Of a DNA stretch of 23,008 nucleotides, positions 6,442 through 13,795 are shown one piece after another. This DNA comes from Cyanobacteria bacterium UBA2566 (lineage in GTDB: Bacteria > Cyanobacteriota > Cyanobacteriia > Cyanobacteriales > Desertifilaceae): assembly GCA_002340255.1 (NCBI GenBank), contig DDLS01000101.1:1-23008 (forward strand). Direction: 5' to 3'. The position numbers and the translations under genes are program-made. The notes under the pieces were generated by a model. That model ran no database searches and was not told where the DNA came from. It saw nothing but the letters and a program-made list of their open reading frames with translations. Every line of letters starts with the position of its first letter. Position 1 is the first letter of the stretch.

Positions 6442-7815
6442 TTAAATCAAGCCAGCAGATTCATACAACCGACGCAAAATGGCTAGAATTCTCTGTCCAT
6501 ATTGGGGATCTGCTGACCAACGGCCACTGAGTTGACCTATTAAAGGAGCAATACCACGGGTAATAAATCGAAATCGGGGAGCCACTAATTCTTGGACTAA
6601 AGGTTCCGTACTCGCGTAGGCTTTGAGTTGTTGAATTTGTGCCCTTACACCGATCCGAGCGCTAGGAAAGGATGCACCCGCAGCATCCCCCCCCACATCC
6701 CCTAAACCGGCAAAATTATTCTGATTGGGTTGAATTTCTCCGCCAAATCTTAAGAACCCAGTTTCTAAACACATTTGGGCAAAGGCAATATCATAATTGA
6801 CTCCTTCAATGCTTCCTTCCTCTCGGTAGAGACGAGGCAGATCGGGAAATTCTTGGAGTCCTTGTTCATCATTAGCCTTGAGGAACATCATCAGTTGAAC
6901 TTCAGTTGTTTTACCGTGGCCCATAATCCGGTCTAGCTCACCAGGACAGAGCTTCAAAATCGATCGCAAAACGACAGTCCGAGTTGCGTTTTCCCAACTT
7001 ACAGAAATGTTATAGTCTCGTAGTTCGATCGCCTTAATATAAACAACATTGCGATAATTAATCCGGCGTACATCGGGGTCTTGAGTTAAATCAAGGCCTA
7101 ATTGGTCAACTAGATCAATGGGAATATAGGAGTTTCCGTTAATAATCATACCTTCTTCCCCATGAATTTGACCATTAATATTAATGTTGATGGGGGGATA
7201 GGTTGGGAATGACGGAGTGGGTGAAGGACTGGGCGCAGGACTCGGAGAAGGATTAACGCCACGATTCCAAGCCGATAGGCCATCCGCGATCCCCAAGGCC
7301 ATATCCCGGCGACGATTTTGCAGGAGAGCGCGGTCTTCTGGGTTGGTAATTAATCCAACTTCCATGAACAGGGAGGGAATATAAATATTACGAATAAAAG
7401 CGAGTCTACCTAAACCACTATTACTATCGGATTTCGCGCCTCTGGTGGGGAGTTGGGGAACGCGACGCAACAGAGCTAAGAGCATTAATTCGGCATGGGG
7501 GCGACGTTCTTCGTTATTGGCGATGTAAAAGACGCTGGCTCCACGCACGGAAGGATTATAAAAGGCGTTAGCATGGATTTCGAGAGCAATATCTCCAGAG
7601 CGAGCGCGACTATTGATCCAAGTAATGGTTTGTGCCTCGCTGAGGTCATCGGGAACGCTGAGAACTTCGAGATTGCGCGATCGCAATTCAGCCACGACTA
7701 AATCTCGCAGTTGGATCATCTCCCGCGCTTCCGTGGTTCCTCCGGCGATCGCCCCTGGATCGCGCATTCCGTTTTCAAATCCTCCATGACCTGCCGATAG
7801 AAAGATTCGTCCCAT
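6442..7815 (-). CDS. Two-headed peptidoglycan hydrolase: amidase_3 plus GH73-like glucosaminidase
   Basis: Protein of 457 residues. Residues 1-190 are a zinc-dependent N-acetylmuramoyl-L-alanine amidase (amidase_3): SAGHGG with H10, a Glu ligand at E29 or E32, H81 in EIHAN, and catalytic E152 in FMEVGLITN. A Pro/Ser linker follows (about 193-208). Residues about 212-285 look like a copper-amine-oxidase-N-type or stalk-like beta domain (GNSYIPIDLVDQLGLDLT). Residues about 310-455 are glucosaminidase-like, with the probable catalytic E351 in QMCLETGFLRFGG and the NNFAGLGD motif. It would cut both the stem peptide and the glycan chain. The protein begins directly in the amidase fold with no visible signal peptide, although its substrate lies in the periplasm. 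It is divergent from dnaG across 52 bases. Confidence 0.85.
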   Translation of the reverse strand: MGRIFLSAGHGGFENGMRDPGAIAGGTTEAREMIQLRDLVVAELRSRNLEVLSVPDDLSEAQTITWINSRARSGDIALEIHANAFYNPSVRGASVFYIANNEERRPHAELMLLALLRRVPQLPTRGAKSDSNSGLGRLAFIRNIYIPSLFMEVGLITNPEDRALLQNRRRDMALGIADGLSAWNRGVNPSPSPAPSPSPTPSFPTYPPINININGQIHGEEGMIINGNSYIPIDLVDQLGLDLTQDPDVRRINYRNVVYIKAIELRDYNISVSWENATRTVVLRSILKLCPGELDRIMGHGKTTEVQLMMFLKANDEQGLQEFPDLPRLYREEGSIEGVNYDIAFAQMCLETGFLRFGGEIQPNQNNFAGLGDVGGDAAGASFPSARIGVRAQIQQLKAYASTEPLVQELVAPRFRFITRGIAPLIGQLSGRWSADPQYGQRILAILRRLYESAGLI

Positions 7816-7867
7816 AATGCTTTATATTCCCTATAAACTTTGAACATTATCCTTGGTTTTGTCAGCC

Positions 7868-9793
7868 ATGAGTACCCCAAGACTCCATCCAGATACGATC
7901 GAAGAGATTAAGCAACGAGTTGATATTGTCGAACTGATCTCGGAACGGGTGGTTCTGAAGAAACGGGGACGGGAGTTTGTGGGGTTATGTCCGTTCCATG
8001 AAGAAAAAAGTCCTAGTTTTACCGTCAGTCCCACGAAGCAGATGTTTTATTGCTTTGGCTGTGGAACGGGGGGAAATGCGATTAGTTTCCTGAAACAGTT
8101 GGATACTCGCTCGTTTTCGGAGGTGGTACTGGATCTGGCACGACGCTATGAAGTCCCCATCCGCACGTTGGATGTGCAGGAACGGGAGGAGTTTCAGCGT
8201 CAATTATCTCTCCAGGAACAATTATATGAGGTGGTGGCGATCGCCGCTAGTTTTTTCCAACATGCCCTCCATCAACCAGAAGCACAGGAGGCCATGTCCT
8301 ATCTGAAGGAGCAGCGAGGCTTATCTGAGGAGACGATCCAGGGGTTTGGGTTGGGATATGCACCGGCTGGATGGCAGACCTTATATCGCTATTTGGTGGA
8401 GCTTAAGGGCTATTCGGTGAAGGTCGTGGAGCAAGCGGGGTTGGCGATCGAGCGCAAGTCGGGAGCGAGTTATTATGACCGCTTTCGCGATCGCCTGATG
8501 ATTCCGATTAACGATGTTCAGGGACGGGTTGTGGGGTTTGGGGGGCGATCGCTCGGCGAGGCGCAACCCAAGTATCTCAACTCTCCAGAAACGCCGATTT
8601 TTGATAAGGGCAATCTATTATTTGGCTTAGATCGGGCCAAAAAAGCCATTTCTAAACAGGATCGGGCGATCGTAGTTGAGGGCTATTTTGATGCGATCGC
8701 CCTCCATGCCGCCGGTATTTCCGAAGCTGTTGCCTCTCTGGGAACTACCTTAAGTGCATCCCAGGTAAAAAAACTGGTGCGCTATACGCCCTCTAAATCT
8801 ATTGTCCTCAATTTTGATGCTGACCAAGCCGGAACCACCGCCACGGAACGGGCGATTTCTGAAATTTCCGATTTGGTTTATCACGGCCAAATTCAACTGA
8901 GAATCCTGAATCTTCCCCAAGGCAAAGATGCCGATGAATTCCTGAAATCAGCCGGGAGTCCAGAACCCTATTTAGACTTAGTTCAACAAGCTCCTTTATG
9001 GCTCGATTGGAAAATTGAACAAACCTTAAAGGGAAAAGACCTCAAAGCGGCCGATCGCTTTCAACAGGTTGCTCAAGAATGGGTAAAACTCCTGAGTAAA
9101 ATTGAAGATCCAACCACGCGCACCTACTACATTAATCTCTGTGCCGAATATCTCAGTCAAGGAAATAGCGATCGCCTCAAGTTCATTGCCGAAGACTTAG
9201 TCAAACAGATACAACGCCTGCGGCGCACCCCCAAAACCAAGACCGATCCCAAAATTCCCAAAATTGAGGTTAAGATTACCCCAGAAGATCGCTTGCTGTT
9301 CGAGACAGAGAGCCTGATTTTACGCATTTATCTCCATGCACCGGAGGCAAGAGAGTATTTTTTGCAGATTATGGGCGATTGCAATCTCCTATTCCAATGT
9401 GCCCCCCATCGGTTTCTCTGGTCGCAGATTGAAAGTTTACGGGAAACTTTACCCGTAGATTCTCCAGATTTAGTCTCTAAACTGCAAGATGGAGTTGGGC
9501 AATTTCCCAATTATAGCGAGCAATTCCATCCCTTAATCTATTTGCAAGAAAAGCATATTCGGGATATTCAAAAACCTATTTTATCCATTAACAAAGCAGC
9601 CTTAACTTTAGAGCAAATTTTGTGTAGTAAGCGCAGAAGTTACGCTGCCGAGCGCTTGGCCAAAATAGATCCTAAACTCGATCGGCGAGGTTATGAATAT
9701 TTTACGGAGCAGTTAGTTTATAATAAGCAACGAGAAAAAGAATGCGAGCGCCTACGGGGTGCCACAGTTACTGAATTGGTCGGCAGGAGTTGA
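7868..9793 (+). CDS. dnaG: DNA primase DnaG
   Basis: RNA primer synthesis for chromosome replication. With the ATG at 7868 the protein has 641 residues. Residues 1-100 form the CHC2 zinc-binding domain (C41, H44, C62, C65; FYCFGCGTGGN). Residues about 130-250 are the catalytic core N-terminal part (YYDRFRDRLMIPI, VGFGGR). The TOPRIM fold has the metal-binding E271 in VVEGYFDA and D317-A-D319 in NFDADQAG. The C-terminal part (about 420-641) is the helical DnaB-binding region. An in-frame TTG at 7853 would add five residues; ATG is preferred because the family begins near MSTPRLHPDTIEEIK. Convergent with thiS 23 bases downstream. The 52-base gap to the divergent hydrolase gene must hold promoters for both. 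Confidence 0.95.
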   Translation: MSTPRLHPDTIEEIKQRVDIVELISERVVLKKRGREFVGLCPFHEEKSPSFTVSPTKQMFYCFGCGTGGNAISFLKQLDTRSFSEVVLDLARRYEVPIRTLDVQEREEFQRQLSLQEQLYEVVAIAASFFQHALHQPEAQEAMSYLKEQRGLSEETIQGFGLGYAPAGWQTLYRYLVELKGYSVKVVEQAGLAIERKSGASYYDRFRDRLMIPINDVQGRVVGFGGRSLGEAQPKYLNSPETPIFDKGNLLFGLDRAKKAISKQDRAIVVEGYFDAIALHAAGISEAVASLGTTLSASQVKKLVRYTPSKSIVLNFDADQAGTTATERAISEISDLVYHGQIQLRILNLPQGKDADEFLKSAGSPEPYLDLVQQAPLWLDWKIEQTLKGKDLKAADRFQQVAQEWVKLLSKIEDPTTRTYYINLCAEYLSQGNSDRLKFIAEDLVKQIQRLRRTPKTKTDPKIPKIEVKITPEDRLLFETESLILRIYLHAPEAREYFLQIMGDCNLLFQCAPHRFLWSQIESLRETLPVDSPDLVSKLQDGVGQFPNYSEQFHPLIYLQEKHIRDIQKPILSINKAALTLEQILCSKRRSYAAERLAKIDPKLDRRGYEYFTEQLVYNKQREKECERLRGATVTELVGRS

Positions 9794-9816
9794 GGAAGTA
9801 AGGGGACTCCATCCCC

Positions 9817-10026
9817 CTATCCTCCACCCACAATGGTAACGATTTCCAGGCGATCGCCCTCTTTCATCTCAGTGGTATCCCAAAACTGGCGATGGAGAAT
9901 TTCGCCGTTGTATTCCACGGCTACCAAGCGCGGATTTAAGTCTATGGACTCTAAGAACTGGGGCAAACTCATACCTGTAGCACAAGTTTGGCATTCCCCA
10001 TTCACCTGTAAGGTTACGTCTGTCAT
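9817..10026 (-). CDS. thiS: ThiS sulfur carrier protein
   Basis: Protein of 69 residues with the beta-grasp ubiquitin-like pattern: an N-terminal strand (VTLQVNGE), central VAVEYNGEILHR, and the C-terminal IVTIVGGG. The terminal Gly-Gly is adenylated and thiocarboxylated to deliver sulfur for the thiazole of thiamine. An SD-like GAGG lies inside the last bases of thiE, 9 bases separate the genes, and thiE is directly upstream on the same strand, so translation is probably coupled. Length is typical. Convergent with dnaG; a weak GGGG/CCCC hairpin lies between them (9802-9816). Confidence 0.93.
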   Translation of the reverse strand: MTDVTLQVNGECQTCATGMSLPQFLESIDLNPRLVAVEYNGEILHRQFWDTTEMKEGDRLEIVTIVGGG

Positions 10027-10035
10027 ACTTAACCT

Positions 10036-11145
10036 CTACCCCCTCGCTGCTTGAGGATTTTGAATCGCTTTCATCGTTTCCATCCGGATCAATTGGGAGA
10101 GGAAATATTGGGTCACCAGTGTGGGTTGTTCTGCTTCCACGATCGCTCGCACGACAGCAATACGATTCGCACCTGACTCTAGCACCTCATTAAAATTATT
10201 CACATCGATGCCACCGATCGCAAACCAAGGAATGGGACAATGTTGGGCTGCATAGCGCACATACTCATGGCCAGCAGCCGCCTTATTCGGCTTCGTGGGA
10301 GTGGCAAACACCGGCCCCACACCGACATAATCTGCTCCTTCGGCGATCGCCCGTTTCATCTCTTCCGGGTTCGTCGTCGAACGACCAATAATTTTCTGGG
10401 GCCCCAAAATTTCCCGCGCTACAGCAATGGGAAGATCCTGTTGTCCCAAATGAACCCCATCGGCATCGACAGCCAACGCCAAATCTACGCGGTCATTAAT
10501 CAAGAACAGAGCGCCATAGCGATCGCATAATTGCCGCAACTTCTGAGCCAAAACCAGACGCTCCCCATCCTCTGTATTCTTATCCCGATATTGAATCAGT
10601 TTCAGCCCGCCTTGCAAAGCCGCTTCGGCCACCTCCAACAGTTCCGGCATGGGAGAAGTCACCAAATACAACTGCGCCTCTAAAAGCTGCTGATGGCGAC
10701 CATAGGCCATTAATTGGCTCTCCAGAGTATACACCCGGTAGCGCATTTGCTTACACACTCGGCCCATTTGCCGATCTTCGAGCTTGCCATACTCCTCTAG
10801 AACTCGCAGTGCCTCCTCAACCCGACATAAATTGGCCTGGAGCAACTGATGAATCGTTCCTCGATACTCCTCCCGTTCGTGGGTTAACTGGGTTCCCGGA
10901 TCGTCTGGCGTATTCCGAGCTGCCCGAATTTCTGCCGTATGCCATTGAGCCAACTCCTGGCGCAACCGCTTACACTCCTGGGTCAGATCTGGGTTATTCA
11001 ACCCAAACCGACACCATTCCTCAATAATCCGCAATCCTTCCCTGGCGCGGTCTAGATTGGCATCTAAAATGCGATAGATAACAGATTTTCCCATAACTTG
11101 ACCGTTGTATAGCTCCGCCATTACCCCGTTTTGATCATTCACCAT
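10036..11145 (-). CDS. thiE: Thiamine-phosphate synthase ThiE with N-terminal ThiD2-like domain
   Basis: Protein of 369 residues. The N-terminal 20-150 region (YRILDANLDRAREGLRIIEE, then VEEALRVLEEYGK) is the extra domain found in cyanobacterial ThiE proteins, assigned to the ThiD2 family. Residues about 155-350 are the ThiE TIM barrel: YLVTS, the pyrophosphate-binding IQYRDKNT, LINDRVDLALAVDADGVHLG, GVGPVFATPTK and AIGGI. It joins the pyrimidine and thiazole phosphates to give thiamine phosphate. In-frame ATGs occur at residues 1, 9 and 18; the homologous part starts near residue 18 (MGKSVIYRILDANLDRARE), so the true start may be downstream of 11145. No TPP riboswitch elements were found upstream. 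thiS follows 9 bases later, forming a thiE-thiS operon. Confidence 0.93.
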   Translation of the reverse strand: MVNDQNGVMAELYNGQVMGKSVIYRILDANLDRAREGLRIIEEWCRFGLNNPDLTQECKRLRQELAQWHTAEIRAARNTPDDPGTQLTHEREEYRGTIHQLLQANLCRVEEALRVLEEYGKLEDRQMGRVCKQMRYRVYTLESQLMAYGRHQQLLEAQLYLVTSPMPELLEVAEAALQGGLKLIQYRDKNTEDGERLVLAQKLRQLCDRYGALFLINDRVDLALAVDADGVHLGQQDLPIAVAREILGPQKIIGRSTTNPEEMKRAIAEGADYVGVGPVFATPTKPNKAAAGHEYVRYAAQHCPIPWFAIGGIDVNNFNEVLESGANRIAVVRAIVEAEQPTLVTQYFLSQLIRMETMKAIQNPQAARG

Positions 11146-11162
11146 TAGGATATCCTGCCATA

Positions 11163-11190
11163 TAGCGCGAAGCGCTGGTAATAGGTAATC
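11163..11190 (+). repeat. Dispersed repeat copy E
   Basis: TAGCGCGAAGCGCTGG followed by TAATAGGTAATC. The arms AGCGC and GCGCT form a hairpin with a GAA loop, and the tail is a decayed form of GGGAATAGGGAATAGG. Same architecture as copy C (19957-19988). Lies just upstream of thiE and next to the DUF29 fragment. Confidence 0.45.
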
Positions 11191-11200
11191 TCAAGTCTGG

Positions 11201-11371
11201 ATAATCAATGCCTTTTCATTTACCTCACAGTTCTTGCGCGATCGCCAACTGGAGCGGATCGATCAGTCGCATCTGGCAGAAGAACTCGAAGATCTGGGCA
11301 AAAGTGAGAAACGGGCGATCGCTAGTCTTACCTCAACTAGGGAATCAGCTCGCATTCAAACATCCGATTAG
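11201..11371 (+). pseudogene. DUF29-family fragment
   Basis: A plus-strand frame without a proper start encodes FLRDRQLERIDQSHLAEELE followed by DLGKSEKRAIASL (11231-11329). This is the recognisable core of DUF29, a cyanobacterial family whose members contain the EELEDLG-x-SEK-RA motif. Members usually run to about 140-150 residues; here the frame ends at a TAG (11369-11371) soon after the motif. Both the N-terminal LYEQDFYLW-like segment and the C-terminal half are missing. It is a truncated relic. It overlaps the 3' end of the lipoprotein gene on the other strand. Confidence 0.55.
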
Positions 11372-11681
11372 CAATTTGTGGAGCAACACGATTAATAAAT
11401 TCTTCGCGCACTTGTGGATTGCTCCGCAGCATTTCTATTGCTTTCTTTTGCAATGCTGCTTCCGGACCTGTAGCCTGACTCGGATCGGTAGACTTGATTT
11501 GTGATAAATCTTCGCAAGAGGAATTTACGAATTTTTGGGTAACTAGATTTGTCGCCACATCCATTAACATTTCTTGAGAGGGTTGAGGCTGGGATAATGA
11601 TGCACAACCATAGAGCAGAGCAAAGGTAGAGACCCCACTAAAGATGAGCAAAGACAAATGCTGTTTCAATTCGACTTTCAT
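11337..11681 (-). CDS. Small putative lipoprotein, function unknown
   Basis: With the ATG at 11681 the protein has 114 residues. It opens with a charged n-region, a hydrophobic core (about 9-23) and a lipobox-like LYGC with C26 as the lipidation site (Tyr at -2 is unusual but tolerated). The mature part is helical (QEMLMDVATNLVTQKFVNSS, then LQKKAIEMLRSNPQVREEFI) with two further cysteines. An SD GAGGAG stands about 6 bases before this ATG. The frame is open 45 codons further upstream to 11816, but that extension lacks a ribosome binding site and would bury the signal peptide, so it is rejected. I do not recognise the family. Confidence 0.65.
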   Translation of the reverse strand: MKVELKQHLSLLIFSGVSTFALLYGCASLSQPQPSQEMLMDVATNLVTQKFVNSSCEDLSQIKSTDPSQATGPEAALQKKAIEMLRSNPQVREEFINRVAPQIANRMFECELIP

Positions 11682-11782
11682 GGCGATCTCCTCTATACAT
11701 ATATCGAAAATACTATCGTAAAGCACTGTAAAGGCAGATGCCAAAGAGGATGCGATCTTGCTCTGTCTGGAACCCGACCTCA

Positions 11783-11900
11783 ATGTCATTACAAGAGCAA
11801 CTGGAGATCGTGGCATATGACCGAGAAATTCAACCAGAGGTTGCCACTATCAATCGCGAAATTTAATGAACTTGAATGGGATGGTTTAGCTCAAAGATAA
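11783..11900 (+). pseudogene. Frameshifted antitoxin-like small gene
   Basis: An ATG at 11783 opens MSLQEQLEIVAYDREIQPEV-ATINREI and stops at TAA 11864-11866. Moving one base (from 11862) continues FNELEWDGLAQR to a TAA at 11898-11900. Joined, the two parts resemble small cyanobacterial antitoxin-type proteins with a DPEIQAEI-x-x-IN-x-EF-x-x-x-E-x-DGL pattern, as I remember them. The most likely reading is a single frameshift in an antitoxin gene whose toxin has been lost. The match is short and from memory. Confidence 0.35.
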
Positions 11901-12091
11901 CGATTCAACCTGTGCTAGAGTAGCGAACAATGCAACAGCACAAGCGTTATGGAAGCTTTAACCGATCTTTTTCTTCTCTCGGATCTCTACGATCGCGACT
12001 ATTGGCCAGAGAATGAGGTATAGAGATGTTTTGCAGACAATTGGAAGCCCTGCCCATAGCGATCGCAAGTAAGGGTTCTGGCATTAAAACC
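11901..12091. other. Gene-poor remainder of the degraded 11146-12091 region
   Basis: Besides the fragments listed separately, this stretch holds only a 24-codon open frame at 11949-12023 (MEALTDLFLLSDLYDRDYWP, then ENEV) without a ribosome binding site, a HIP1 site near 12059-12066, and a 6-base inverted repeat (AGGGTT 12072-12077, AACCCT 12088-12093) at the yghU stop codon that lacks a T-run. Nothing functional can be claimed. Confidence 0.4.
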
Positions 12092-12952
12092 CTAGGGCGA
12101 AGCACTCGGCGCTTCAAAATCACTCGCCGAGTGTCGCTCGTGGAGTTGCTCCTCTTCGGGACCCCATGTACGGTTGACCCTGCGTCCTCGTTGCACGGCT
12201 GGCCGGGAGGCAATTTCCTCCGCCCACGTCATGATATGGGTATAAGATTGTACGTCTAGAAACTCACCTGCATCGTAAAGTTTGCCCAATGTCAACGACC
12301 CATACCACGGCCAGATGGCGATATCAGCAATGGTATAATCCTCACCGCAAATATACTGCTTATCTGCTAACTGCCGGTTGAGGACATCAAGCTGACGCTT
12401 AGTCTCCATCGTAAACCGGTCAATGCAGTATTTAATTTTAGTCGGGGCATAACTATAAAAATGGCCAAACCCACCGCCAACATAGGGCGCTGAACCCATC
12501 TGCCAAAAGAGCCAGGATAGGCATTCTGTGCGTGCAGCAGCTTCAGTGGGTAAGAAGGCGGCAAATTTTTCCGCCAGATAGAGCAGGATAGACCCCGATT
12601 CAAAGACACGAGTTTCGGGGGTTGTGCTGTGGTCAACCAGAGCCGGAATCTTAGAATTGGGATTAATGGCGACAAAACCACTGCCAAACTGATCCCCCTC
12701 CTGAATTTTGATTGGGTAAGCATCGTACTCAGCTTCAGAAATACCCAGGGCTAACAATTCTTCGAGCAGAATCGTCACTTTTTGACCATTGGGGGTAGCC
12801 AGGGAATAGAGTTGCAGGGGATGATTGCCTACGGGTAATACTTTCTCATGGGTAGGGCCAGCAATGGGACGATTGATCTTTGACCAAGTTCCTCCAGTGT
12901 CGGTATCCGGTTGCCAGACTTGGGGAGGGGTGTAGGTTGATGGTGTATCCAT
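12092..12952 (-). CDS. yghU: YghU-type glutathione S-transferase
   Basis: Protein of 286 residues closely similar along its length to E. coli YghU, a glutathione transferase-like disulfide-bond reductase that binds two glutathione molecules. Visible hallmarks are INRPIAGPTHEKVLPVGNHP (about 27-46), LATPNGQKVTILLEELLALG, NPNSKIPALVDH, FESGSILLYLAEKF, the GGGFGHFYSYAP segment, YTIADIAIWPWYG and the C-terminal LHERHSASDFE. The thioredoxin-like domain is about 46-132 and the helical domain about 140-255. It is cytosolic. It begins 22 bases after ccmO on the same strand, so it may be read from the carboxysome transcript. Such linkage is not part of the standard ccm operon and may reflect simple proximity or transfer. 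Confidence 0.92.
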   Translation of the reverse strand: MDTPSTYTPPQVWQPDTDTGGTWSKINRPIAGPTHEKVLPVGNHPLQLYSLATPNGQKVTILLEELLALGISEAEYDAYPIKIQEGDQFGSGFVAINPNSKIPALVDHSTTPETRVFESGSILLYLAEKFAAFLPTEAAARTECLSWLFWQMGSAPYVGGGFGHFYSYAPTKIKYCIDRFTMETKRQLDVLNRQLADKQYICGEDYTIADIAIWPWYGSLTLGKLYDAGEFLDVQSYTHIMTWAEEIASRPAVQRGRRVNRTWGPEEEQLHERHSASDFEAPSASP

Positions 12953-12974
12953 GGGTTATCTTTAGAAGTTATGA

Positions 12975-13715
12975 TTACTTTTCTTCAATTTTAAGGGGTA
13001 CTTTTTCCAGCTCTGGTAACTTGACCAATTCTTCTTCCATTTCTTCCTGCTCGATGCTCACCGGTAACATCAAGGGTTCTGATTCTTCTTGTATCAAAGC
13101 ACTGGCTACAGGTAGAATGTCTTCTAAGTCGTCTTGAGGTCTGGGAATGATATAAATGGCATGAAGTTCTCCAATTCGTTGAGCCTCATAGACTCCAGAT
13201 TCAATGGCCATGGCTACATCAGCGACTGACCCTCGGATAATAGCGGTACAAAGTCCAGAACCAATAGTCTCAAAGGACATGAGTTCCACATTGGCTGATT
13301 TGAGCATGGCATCGGCCGCACCAACCATGGGGGGAAAGCCAACGGTTTCGAGTAATCCTACGGCTTGACGGCTATACCGGTTTTCTCGGTTATGAGCAGT
13401 CACTTCCATAAACTGGGGATTAATGGGAAAAATGACTTCCAGATTGGGTAAGGGTCTGGGAATGACACTACTGCTGACGAGTTGATCGAGGCCAAAGTCC
13501 TTGGCGGTTTCCGACCCATATTCTACTGCTAATCGAATATCTGCGATTCTTCCCCTGGCGATCGCCGTACAATATCCATTACCAATCTTTTCAATGCCCA
13601 CCAAAACTACCTCTGCCGCCTTAATCATGGCATCGGCAACCGCAATTACAGCCGGAAAGCTCCGGGTTGACACCAAACCTAATGCACTTCCATTGAGAGT
13701 ATCGAATCGACTCAT
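12975..13715 (-). CDS. ccmO: CcmO, tandem-BMC carboxysome shell protein
   Basis: Protein of 246 residues with two fused bacterial microcompartment domains: about 8-100 (ALGLVSTRSFPAVIAVADAM, pore-loop IEKIGNGYC, VIPRP) and about 117-205 (AVGLLETVGFPPMVGAADAM, ETIGSGLC, IIPRP). A fused pair forms pseudohexameric trimers in the shell facets of beta-carboxysomes. An acidic tail follows (about 206-246, with some thirteen Glu in 41 residues), absent from the BMC core. Last ccm gene of the minus-strand operon; ccmN is 80 bases upstream, and the gap contains a 6-base inverted repeat. Both KIGNG and TIGSG pore variants differ from the KIGSG of CcmK. Confidence 0.93.
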   Translation of the reverse strand: MSRFDTLNGSALGLVSTRSFPAVIAVADAMIKAAEVVLVGIEKIGNGYCTAIARGRIADIRLAVEYGSETAKDFGLDQLVSSSVIPRPLPNLEVIFPINPQFMEVTAHNRENRYSRQAVGLLETVGFPPMVGAADAMLKSANVELMSFETIGSGLCTAIIRGSVADVAMAIESGVYEAQRIGELHAIYIIPRPQDDLEDILPVASALIQEESEPLMLPVSIEQEEMEEELVKLPELEKVPLKIEEK

Positions 13716-13751
13716 GCTCTTGACTTGAGAGGGATATCCATCACCTGCACT

Positions 13752-13772
13752 CCTCTACTATTAGTATAGAGG
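13752..13772 (-). promoter_or_regulatory. Junction hairpin ccmN|ccmO
   Basis: Perfect 6-base arms CCTCTA (13752-13757) and TAGAGG (13767-13772) with a 9-base loop, in the 80-base gap upstream of ccmO. No T-run follows on the minus strand, so it is not a standard terminator. Confidence 0.4.
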
Positions 13773-13795
13773 CCCAATGGTGGAACTCCATCGAT

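Noticed and set aside
9798..9818. Terminator between dnaG and thiS
   Set aside because: Only a GGGG/CCCC pairing overlapping the thiS stop, without a T-run; too weak to list.
11146..11200. Possible TPP riboswitch upstream of thiE
   Set aside because: The conserved CTGAGA and related thi-box elements are not present in the available leader; only repeat copy E is there.
11682..11816. 45-codon upstream extension of the lipoprotein frame
   Set aside because: It would place the signal peptide and lipobox in mid-protein, and a good SD precedes the internal ATG at 11681.
12096..12140. Inverted repeat CACTCGGCG/CGCCGAGTG as a terminator of yghU
   Set aside because: It lies inside the yghU C-terminal codons, which match the family, so it is better explained as coding sequence.
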